From Amblyomma americanum (taxonomy: Eukaryota; Arthropoda; Arachnida; Ixodida; Ixodidae), in NCBI RefSeq assembly GCF_052857255.1, contig NC_135505.1, forward strand, positions 50,383,507-50,447,506: a stretch of 64,000 nucleotides of DNA, written 5' to 3'. The notes under the pieces are model-generated. The model was not told the origin of the DNA. It did no database searches and saw only the letters and a program-made list of their open reading frames with translations. The translations under genes and the position numbers were made by a program. Each line of letters begins with the position of its first letter. Position 1 is the stretch's first letter. This document shows, in pieces, positions 56,500 to 64,000 of the stretch.

Positions 56500-57269
56500 A
56501 ATCGCGTCACGAGTGGTTTTAAGTAATGGTCCGGGGTCATTGATAACTTGTTATTTTTCAACAAAAAGAAAACAAATTGTCGCAAAAGCTTTCTTCGAGT
56601 TTCCAGTGTCTGTATGCTATTTTTCTCTCCTTTTCCTAATGTATAATAAAGATCTTCCAGATCTCATTACATCATTTATCCGGCTGTTCGCGGACGACTG
56701 CGTAATTTACATAGAAATTTCCAACTCACCTGATACCTTATTTCTTCAATCTGCAATTAATAACATTTTGGATTGGTGTGACACTTGGCTAATGAAGCTT
56801 AATGCATCTAAATGTAAAGCAACGAAAGTAACATGAATACCTTCCAAAACCAACCGGCATTCATATGCACTAAATGGCTCCCCTTTATCTTTTGTTTCTG
56901 CATATAAGTATCTTGGTGTATAAATTACCATTGACCTTTCATGAAAAACGCATATCGAGCACACAACTAACAATAATAATCGCATGCTTGGTTTCCTTCG
57001 CCGTAACTTCTCACTTGCTCCGGTTAGTTAAAAACTACTTCTGTACAAAACAGTCGTACAATCTAAACTACAATATGCCCATCCCGTATGAGAAGAGAGC
57101 ATCAAATCACTTAATAATGCCTTAGAATCTGTTCAGAATTGTTCAGCCAGTTTTAACTTGTCTAACTACTCTCGTGCGTCTAGCGTCACACTCATGAAGC
57201 GAACTCTAGGCCTTCAAGATCTTTCACTTCGTCGTCATCTTTCTAGACTTTTAACTTTTCCCAAAATAT
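56500..57269 (+). pseudogene. Second CR1-like LINE, part 1 (RT palm and thumb)
   Basis: Plus-strand frames give NKDLPDLITSFIRLFADDCVIYIEI (intact FADD) at about 56650-56725, ILDWCDTWLMKLNASKCKATKV, then SYKYLGV text near 56903-56925. NNRMLGFLRRNFS-like text and LLLYKTVVQSKLQYA follow in other frames. SNYSRASSVTLMKRTLGLQDLSLRRHLSRLLTFPKI then runs up to the gypsy 3 start. The protein resumes at 63155. Confidence 0.75.
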
Positions 57270-57327
57270 TGTTACGCCGCGGAGTTCGAGGAAGAAGAGG
57301 AGGGAGGCGCGCACAGTCTGATCTGGG

Positions 57328-58101
57328 TTGCAGATTCCTTAGCAGGAGCCTCTCTCAGCGGCCCAATTGTTGCTGTCCTGCCATCGTGTGCATATAGAGC
57401 TGCGGTGAGCTTTCGCAGCTACACAATATTTAAGGAATTTGCTGCCTCGGCTCTTACATCATCTCCCGAATATCAGCATCTTCTGCATCCTTGGAGTAGC
57501 GAAGACTGGCGCTCACGCAGACTAGAGGTCTCTTTCACGCGCTTGCGTTGCCGGGTTCCCCTTCTAAATTTCTACCTTCACAGATCTGGCCTGGCAGCTT
57601 CCCCACTGTGCCCTTTTTGTGCCGAACCTGAGACAATAGATCACTTCCTGCTGTTCTGCCGCCGCTTTTCTCATTTGAGGAAGCGTCTTTTGCAAATTCC
57701 ATTTCATCAACTGGGCTTGCCTGTGTCTTCCGCGGTTGTTCTTTCCATTGGCGCTTCTTTGCTTGGACGAAGCGACAGGAGTGGGCGCTCTTCTGTGCAA
57801 AATTTTCTTCAAGACACGCAGCGACTCCCATTCTAATTTCTTTTTCCCGCTCTCAGTCAGTACGACATTGCAACATTACAGGCATTGTGTACTATTATGC
57901 ACATTAAGCAATTGTCCCGTCTTCGATCTCCAAGTTAACTGGACCCCTTTCCTTCCCTCTTCCAATCTATCAGACTACATACTATTGCCACTCCTTTTCC
58001 CGTCAAAACTTTCCTGTATCCAGTAATTAACCGCCTGTGTCTTGGCCACTCCCCGTAATGGCTATGTGCCAGCAACGTCTGAGGCCTTCCTTCCTTCCTT
58101 C
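57328..58101 (+). pseudogene. LINE 3' fragment inside the 5' LTR of gypsy 3
   Basis: The frame 57405-57836 is open for 143 codons: EDWRSRRLEVSFTRLRCRVPLLNFYLHRSGLA, then the zinc motif CPFCAEPETIDHFLLFC, the C-terminus of a Jockey/I-type LINE protein. The 3' UTR ends in (cttc)n. It splits the LTR between 'gatctggg' and 'ctctgggcc'. A clear long duplication is not seen; tctggg may be a short one. Confidence 0.75.
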
Positions 58102-58275
58102 CTCTGGGCCGTCGGCGACCAGCTTTCATCCACCGAGCTCTCACCTGTATTAAAGCCATTTCATCCGCTCCATTTGGTGCTGGGTGCTGGGTAAATACGT
58201 CCTGGATTCGCCAGTACCTCGTCGCAGCCGCCGTGTAGCAGGTTTGCCACCTTTCTCGCCTCAACTGTTCCTCCC

Positions 58276-59405
58276 AATGCCTACCACGCAAGCGACGCAG
58301 ACTCGGGTACAGCGACCTGACCAAGAGACGGCCTTGCTCCATCAGCGAGAGCCGCGTACGTTCCACGGCGAGACCGAAGAGGACGTTGAAGAATGGCTTC
58401 GGCATTATGAAAGGTGCAGCAAGTACAGCCGTTGAGACTCTACCGCCCGCCTGTACAATGTCGTTTTCTTCCTTGCTGGCACGGCTCTGACTTGGTTTGA
58501 CAACCACGAGGAAATTCTCACTACCTGGAGCCGATTTGTCAAAGAAATCAGTAAGTCCTTCGGAGACACTCTTGCGAAGAAGGAAGGCGCTGAGCAGCAG
58601 CTTTCTCAGAGAGCCCAGCTGCCCGGCGAAACATGCACGCGGTACATCGAAGAAGACTTGAAACTTTGCCGCACTGTCAACCGGCAAATAACTAGAGGAT
58701 GATAAGGTCGGACACCTTCTCAAGGGGATTGCTGAGGACATGTATCACTTCCTTATTTCACGCGACACCCTTGATACGGTTGCAGATGTCACAAAGCAGT
58801 GTCGTGCATTTGAGGCGCTAAAAGCACGCCGGATAGCGCCCAAATTCGGCCGCCTCTCGAATGTCACAACCGTCGCCAGCATCGATGTCCCCGACCCCGA
58901 AAACATCGCTTCTGTAGTCAGGAGGATCGTACGCGAGGAGTTGGCTGCTCAGCGGCCACGTACAAATTTTTGTTGTACATTACCAAGAGCCATCGAGGTC
59001 CGTGCCATCATGGGAACAGCTTACGCCATGGACTGCTGCCCCAAATGGCAACGGACTATGTTACGCCACCGGCTCCGAGCGGACCCGGCAACCCACTTCG
59101 CACCCTTATTTCCAGCAGCGTCCGTCCCATCTTGGTGAAGTGCCTCGTGGTGCGCCCCGTCGCGTGTCTGTCGCCTCTCCTCAACCTCCAACGGATCCTG
59201 ATATGAGCTACCAGAGCCGTCAGCCGCCCATATGTTACGGCTACGGATGCAGCGGACACATCTCCCGCTTTTGCCGGCGTCGACAACGTTCTCGGCCCCC
59301 TGCACAACGCGCACCACGCTTCAGGAATGACGCCCAGTGGGAGCGGCCACCCGCTAGCTTCTATCGGCCTCCTTCTCCCCCCCCCCCCCCGAGGTGCACG
59401 CAATG
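58276..59405 (+). pseudogene. Gypsy 3 gag, broken
   Basis: The probable start is ATG 58276 (MPTTQATQTRVQRPDQE). The core has EPRTFHGETEEDVEEWLRHYERCSKYSR, a TGA at 58434-58436, then LYNVVFFLAGTALTWFDNHEEILTTWSRFVKEISKSFGD and QRAQLPGETCTRYIEE. A further frame reads MYHFLISRDTLDTVADVTKQCRAFEALKARRI. The nucleic-acid-binding part reads CYGYGCSGHISRFC, a knuckle with an extra residue before the second C. An Arg/Pro-rich tail ends in a 10-C run near 59380-59390. Mag-like. Confidence 0.75.
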
Positions 59406-59547
59406 ACTCCACTGTCTCCGATCGCAGTATCACTCCGCCGCCGCAGCGGCAAGGCCGTTCACCATCTCCACGTCGCCGCTGCGTTTCTCCACCGCTGGAA
59501 AACTAGGTTGTGCGACCGATGGAGGTAAGGTCGCCGGACGGTGAATT

Positions 59548-60165
59548 TTGAGAATACTTCTGCCTGTCATCATGTTAAAGAACAAAGTGTCAGTGTGTGT
59601 TGTCAATGTTGAGACGGATGCTTTGGATGATACTTTTGCCGCGGTGTCAGTTATGAGTCTTTCATTTAAGAACCGCCTTGGACACAAAGTTATGTTTGTG
59701 TGGGACAGAAATGGTACGTTTTGTGGAGTTGGGGGTGAAACTCTAGTTCCGGTTGGCCTGTGCTCGGCTTTAGTTGTACTAGGTGACGAGTGCAACAGAA
59801 CAGAATTCGTTGTGCTGAGACGTACCACACATGACGTTATTTTGGGTGTTGACTTTTTGCGCGAGTGTGGTGCAACGCTTGACTTTGGTAGCGGTGAGAT
59901 TTCTCTGAAGTCGAACACTATTCCGGCATTAGTGGATAGCATGTCCCGTTATCATGAAAGAGTTCTCTCCCTGACAGAAGATGTGCTGCTGCCTCCGATG
60001 ACGGCAACATTTGTGCCCGTAAAATCATCGGACCATTTCTTGGGAAGACACTCAATAGTCGTCGAGCCAGATGTTCAAAACGGGGCGAAGAAAAATGTGT
60101 TGGTGCCACGTGCCATTATGGAGGCAGTGGGTGGTCATGCACACCTGTGGACTGTGAATGTGTAA
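59548..60165 (+). pseudogene. Gypsy 3 protease with altered active site
   Basis: An open frame of 205 codons. The fold is readable: VSVCVVNVETDALDDTFAAVSVMS, then a long middle, VLRRTTHDVILGVDFLRECGATLDFGSGEIS (the second half), and LPPMTATFVPVKSSD leading to the RT. The active site, normally VDTGA, reads DDTFA, so the essential Gly is Phe. Despite the long open frame, the protease should be dead. It is separated from RT by a stop and a frame change near 60165-60233. Confidence 0.8.
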
Positions 60166-60232
60166 GAAGAGCCTGCTCGTCTTCCTTCTGGTCTAGTACT
60201 CGCGAGATTTGAGAACCAAGTGACCCCCACCA

Positions 60233-61879
60233 ATGGAACTATTTCTCATTGCAGCGGCGCCGCGCAAGCAAAGTCTGAATATGGTGCGCATGGTCAACAA
60301 ATCGCTCCCGTCCAGTGAACGCCATACCCTGAAAGACATTTTGACGGCTCATATCCAAATATTCGACTTTGCCTCCAACGGATCTGGTAACCATTTCCCT
60401 GCCTCTCGACTGCAGCGTAAAATTGACACTGGAAGCGCACCCCCTATTCGCCAGAAACCTTATAGAGTATCTCCGGATGAGCGCAAGTTAATTCAAGAAC
60501 AGGTAGACGACATGCTGCAGAAAGGAGTTATCCGCGAGTCTTCTAGTCCGTGGGCCGCACCTGTGATCCTAGTCCGGAAAAAAGACCATTCTTGGCGATT
60601 TTGCGTTGACTACCGTCGTTTAAATGCATTGACCAAGAAAGACGTGTACCCGCTACCTCGCATTGACGACGCCGTCGATTGTCTGCATTCCGCGTCATAT
60701 TTCTCTTCCGTTGATTTGCGATCTGGCTATTGGCAAATTGCCCTGCATCCATCCGACCGTGAGAAGACAGCTTTCGTAACCCCAGATGGCTTGTACGAAT
60801 TTAATGTGATGCCGTTTGGTTTGTTCAACGCCCCCACGACATTCGAGCGCTTTATGGACTCTATCCTTCGCGGGTTAAAATGGGTAATATGCATGTGTTA
60901 TCTGGATGATGTCATCATTTTCGGCAAGACCTTCCAGAAGCACAATGCCAGACTGCGTGTTGTTCTCGAATGCATCGGCAAAGCGGGACTCATTTTGAAC
61001 TCTAAGAAGTGCCATTTTGGGGGCCGGCAAGCTCTAGTTCTTGGCTTCCTCATCGACAAGGATGGCATCAGGCGCGATCCGCAGAAGATCGCTGCAGTCC
61101 GCGATTTCGAAACTCCACGCACCCTGAAAAGTCTTCGGAGCTTCCTGGGACTCTCTTCTTATTTTCGTCGTTTCATTGCTGGCTTTGCGCAAATTTCCCA
61201 CCTCCTCACATCTCTTCTGCATAAGGATTCGCAGTTTCTGTGGACCCCTGAGTGCGAGTCCTCGTTCCATCTCCTCAAATCTTCTCTCACTTCAGCACCC
61301 CTCCTGCGGCACTTCGACCCTTCTGCTGTGACGGAGGTTCACACTGACGCCAGCGGCGTCGGTCTTGGGGCAGTACTTGTCCAGCTGCATAGTGGGGCTG
61401 AGAACGTTGTTGCCTACGCCAGCCGCACGTTAAGAAAATGTGAGCGTAACTACAGTGTCACCGAATTGGAGTGTCTCGTAGTTGTGTCCGCTGTGCACAA
61501 GTTCCGACCCTACTTATATGGACGCCACTTCACTATTGTCACAGACCATCATTCTCTATGCTGGCTCATCGGACTTCGCGATCCATCTGGTCGTCTGGCG
61601 CGCTGGGCACTGCGCTTGCAAGAATATAACTTTCCTGTCTCGTACAAAAGTGGCCGCCGTCATGCTGATGCAGACTGTTTGTCCCGCCACCCATTGCCGA
61701 CTTCAGTCGCCGATGAAGACTGTTTCGACTGGTGTTTAGCTTCGCTAGTGCCGACCTTCCCCAGTGAGGCGACCTTTCGGCGCGAGCAACGTCGCGACCA
61801 CTCACTGCAGCCTCACTGCAGATTCAACGCCCTCTACTGTCAAAGAGGGCATTTTGTTCAAGAAGAACTACTTCGTTGA
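60233..61879 (+). CDS. Gypsy 3 RT and RNase H (548 aa frame)
   Basis: One open frame. [60 protein letters not shown] (first Asp), [17 protein letters not shown] and [11 protein letters not shown] (intact YLDD). The connection domain has [17 protein letters not shown] and [11 protein letters not shown]. RNase [16 protein letters not shown] (Asp), [16 protein letters not shown] (Glu), [11 protein letters not shown] (Asp) and [11 protein letters not shown]. The Gln-Gly-Gly of other RTs is not relevant here. Its last 40 codons run out of frame relative to the integrase. The enzyme would copy element RNA in particles, but lacks an active protease in cis. Confidence 0.9.
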   Translation: MELFLIAAAPRKQSLNMVRMVNKSLPSSERHTLKDILTAHIQIFDFASNGSGNHFPASRLQRKIDTGSAPPIRQKPYRVSPDERKLIQEQVDDMLQKGVIRESSSPWAAPVILVRKKDHSWRFCVDYRRLNALTKKDVYPLPRIDDAVDCLHSASYFSSVDLRSGYWQIALHPSDREKTAFVTPDGLYEFNVMPFGLFNAPTTFERFMDSILRGLKWVICMCYLDDVIIFGKTFQKHNARLRVVLECIGKAGLILNSKKCHFGGRQALVLGFLIDKDGIRRDPQKIAAVRDFETPRTLKSLRSFLGLSSYFRRFIAGFAQISHLLTSLLHKDSQFLWTPECESSFHLLKSSLTSAPLLRHFDPSAVTEVHTDASGVGLGAVLVQLHSGAENVVAYASRTLRKCERNYSVTELECLVVVSAVHKFRPYLYGRHFTIVTDHHSLCWLIGLRDPSGRLARWALRLQEYNFPVSYKSGRRHADADCLSRHPLPTSVADEDCFDWCLASLVPTFPSEATFRREQRRDHSLQPHCRFNALYCQRGHFVQEELLR

Positions 61880-62983
61880 TGGTGCTGCCCTGGTTTTGGT
61901 CGTTCCGAAAAGTCTTCGTCGGCAAGTTTTGCACGCTATGCACGATGACATCACATCTGGACATCTAGGTTTCTCTCGCACTCTGCACTGACTTTCCAGC
62001 GTTTTTATTGGCCGCAAGTTTATAAGAGCATCAACCAGTACGTTGCAACATGTGAAGAATGCCAACTATTTAAGCCACGAACAATCCCGCCGGCCGGTCC
62101 TTTGCAGCCAGTCAAACCACCCACTTCCCCTTTTGAAAAAGTTGGAATTGACCTTCTAGGTCCTTTCCCAAAGTCTTTTGAGGGACGCCGCTGGGTGACT
62201 TTGTGTGTAGACTATCTCACCAGATACGTGGAAACCACCGCTCTCGTTACCGCAAAGGCTGATGCTGTTTCGACGTTTCTCCTACACACTGTTATTCTTC
62301 GCCATGGCGCACCCCGTGTTATAATAAGTGATCGTGGAAAGAAATTTACTGCTGATGTCGTGGAAGATATGCTCCGGCTTTGTGGATCGGACTATCGACA
62401 CTCCACACCCTACCAACCGCAGACCAACGGTCTTACCGAACGCACCAACCACGCTCTGACGACAATGTTGTCCATGTACGTCTCCTCTGATCATCGAAAC
62501 TGGGACGCAGTGCTGCCACATGTGACGTACGCTTACAACACTGCCAATCATGAGGTCACCGGATATTCTTCCTTCTATTTGCTTTATGCCAGAACTCCCC
62601 GCGTTTTTTCTCGACACGATCTTCCCGTTTTCCCCCAACGAGAACGAGTAGGTTGGCCAGATACTATGCCGTGCCGAGGTAGCCCGTCGTATAGCCCGTT
62701 TACGTACCCTAGCCTCGCAACGCCGTTCGAAAGAACATAACGACCTGCGTCATCGTGCCGTGACTTACTCTCCAGGAGACTTTGTCTGGCTGTGACGCCA
62801 ATCCGCAAAAGAGGGTTGTGTGAGAAGTTCCTGAACAAGTACGATGGCCCCTTCGTCGTATTGGACCAACTGACTGACGTGAATTACGTCGTCGCCAAAG
62901 TGACGACGAAAAAACGTCGTTCCCGCAAGACACAAGTTGTTCATGTGGCTCGCTTGAAGCGCTGCCATCGCCGATCTACCTAA
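61860..62983 (+). pseudogene. Gypsy 3 integrase, frameshifted
   Basis: HH part in frame 61764-61991: LVLVVPKSLRRQVLHAMHDDITSGHLGFSRTL. A frame change near 61990 leads to FYWPQVYKSINQYVATCEECQ (CC). The core is 62102-62740: FEKVGIDLLGPF (first Asp), PRVIISDRGKKF (second Asp) and PQTNGLTERTNHAL (Glu). A further frame change precedes the C-terminal end, 62792-62983, with KFLNKYDGPFVVLDQLTDVNYVV, a GPF/Y module, and a basic tail ending at TAA 62981. Confidence 0.85.
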
Positions 62984-63021
62984 CTTTCTCGGGGACGAGA
63001 ATCATCTGCATCCGGGGAAAT

Positions 63022-63150
63022 TGTTACGCCGCGGAGTTCGAGGAAGAAGAGGAGGGAGGCGCGCACAGTCTGATTTGGGCTCTGGGCCGTCGGCGACCAG
63101 CTTTCATCCACCGATCTTTCACCTGTATTAAAGCCATTTCATCCGCTACA
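63022..63150 (+). repeat. 3' LTR of gypsy 3
   Basis: 129 bp, TGTTACGCCG to CGCTACA, with 'gtattaaagccatt' near its end. Confidence 0.9.
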
Positions 63151-63154
63151 ATAT

Positions 63155-63420
63155 ATTGCAAAAATGAATCGTTATAACAAAGTCTTTTCACTGCTCTAAG
63201 TTATGTATGACCCCGTATTGACCGCCGATTCAAAGTGAGTGTTCCAAGCTGCAGAACTAACCAGTACTTTCATTATTTACTGCCCAAGACCAGCTCAGAC
63301 TGGAGCCACCTACCCGCCTGCATCGTCTGCATACCAGAACCAGAAGCATTCAGATCTGCGCTCCTTCATGATTTATGTCAATATCTCTCCTTTTGTATTT
63401 GATCTTGATTAAACACTACC
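63155..63420 (+). pseudogene. Second CR1-like LINE, part 2 (C-terminus)
   Basis: Resumes with QKNESL, stop, QSLFTALSYV, then PRIDRRFKVSVPSCRTNQYFHYLLPKTSSDWSHLPACIVC, aligned by eye with 51023-51200. The same motif order confirms that both hosts belong to one LINE family. Confidence 0.75.
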
Positions 63421-63819
63421 ACTCCTATCTGTAACGTCTCAACGGAAAGTTCTAGAAGAATCGGTGGAGCGGAATTTAGAAAAAAATAAAACAAACTGAT
63501 TTCTGCTGATTCATTTCTAATGCATGGATATTAGTTTTAGTGAAAGGATCCCATACTGTACAGGCATATTATAATTTTGGTCTAATGAATAATGTATTAG
63601 CTAAAAGCCTAGTTTCAGAAGGGGCTCGTTTTAATTTATATCTAAGAAAACATAGTTTACGGAAGGATGATGCACAAATGTTAGAAATGTGAGCATTCCT
63701 ACTTAAGGTATTAGATATTGTTACACAAAGGTGCTTGTACTGCTTTACTTCTGTTAGGCACCGTGATTATAGGCGGTACTGGTAAGATAGACCATGTTTT
63801 TTGTTAGTTATACAGGGAA
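63421..63819. other. AT-rich; probably LINE-derived
   Basis: No clear coding. It precedes the minus-strand RT fragment and could be the later part of the same LINE, heavily decayed. Confidence 0.3.
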
Positions 63820-64000
63820 ATTTTTTTTCGGCATATAGTTTCATCTCGTGTCTGTAACACTAATCTTTAATGTTGTTGAGAGTGGAGTTGCAATTTTTAA
63901 GCACAGGGACTATACGAGCCGCTCGCCAGTCAGAAGGAAGGTTTGTCGACAAAATGGGCGCTCGTAAAATAACGACTAAGGACTGTGATAACATTTCAGC
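63820..64000 (-). pseudogene. LINE RT N-terminal fragment at the window edge
   Basis: On the minus strand the text is LSQSLVVILRAPILSTNLPSDWRAARIVPVL, the 'LP-DWK-A-V-P-F' finger motif of CR1/Jockey RTs, then stops. The upstream part lies beyond the window. Confidence 0.6.

Larger units (their letters stand above)
57270..63150 (+). mobile_element. Ty3/gypsy element 3, in a CR1-like LINE
   Basis: The 3' LTR is 63022-63150 (129 bp). The 5' LTR is 57270-58172, stretched by a 774-bp insertion. LTRs start TGTTACGCCG and end CGCT(a/c)CA, with about four differences in 129 bases. The flanks share ATAT (57266-57269 and 63151-63154). A purine tract cggggaaat precedes the 3' LTR. TTTGGTGCTGGGTGCTGGGT follows the 5' LTR as PBS candidate. 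Gag to integrase can all be read, with frame changes. Confidence 0.9.

Noticed and set aside
57935..58741. 268-codon minus-strand frame
   Set aside because: Antisense to gypsy 3 LTR and gag.
34229..63150. Endogenous retrovirus or errantivirus
   Set aside because: No env-like frame lies between integrase and the 3' LTR in any of the three gypsy elements.

Overview
The window looks like the nuclear genome of a hard tick, probably a metastriate such as Rhipicephalus, Dermacentor or Hyalomma. I base this on several tRNA-headed SINEs of the kind I associate with ixodid genomes, on the tick-like mix of RTE, CR1, Ty3/gypsy and Penelope-like elements, and on one spliced gene for a small cysteine-rich secreted peptide. 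This is recognition by eye; no database search was run. There are no operons, CRISPR arrays, rRNA genes or convincing stand-alone tRNA genes.

Layout. 1-6500: two RTE-type LINE copies on the minus strand, one bounded by a 14-bp target-site duplication, mixed with gypsy remnants. 6500-10900: sparse sequence with a foldback repeat, SINEs and a LINE RT fragment. 10900-16800: a decayed minus-strand gypsy element whose repeat-rich gag tail is interrupted by a plus-strand LINE, itself carrying another repeat. 16800-25000: mostly unique sequence with the only recognisable host gene, a two-coding-exon TIL-like secreted peptide on the minus strand (18864-20928), with a SINE in its intron. 25200-31680: a Penelope-like element (PLE) split by a complete but broken PIF/Harbinger element (26657-31102) holding a transposase, a Myb/SANT-like accessory gene and a SINE; the PLE ends in a hammerhead-like motif. 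34120-41705: a second PLE remnant with roughly 528-bp inverted arms, one arm interrupted by the best-preserved gypsy element (34229-39588). 43900-51250: a CR1-like LINE split by a gypsy element (44992-51022) whose 5' LTR contains two further insertions. 51250-56400: mostly featureless. 56500-63420: a second CR1-like LINE split by a third gypsy (57270-63150), again with a LINE fragment inside its 5' LTR. 63820-64000: a LINE RT fragment running off the edge.

How the parts work together. The gypsy at 34229-39588 keeps LTRs, a primer-binding site, gag, pol and a canonical -1 frameshift signal (heptamer plus 11-bp hairpin) in the correct frame at the gag end; the others are progressively decayed. 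The Harbinger carries the usual two-gene set. No coding copy of any mobile element here is fully intact. The most useful biology is the nested insertion record, which can be ordered in time by rejoining target sites, plus the frameshift cassette, the inverted-arm PLE, the hammerhead-like PLE tail and the secreted-peptide gene.
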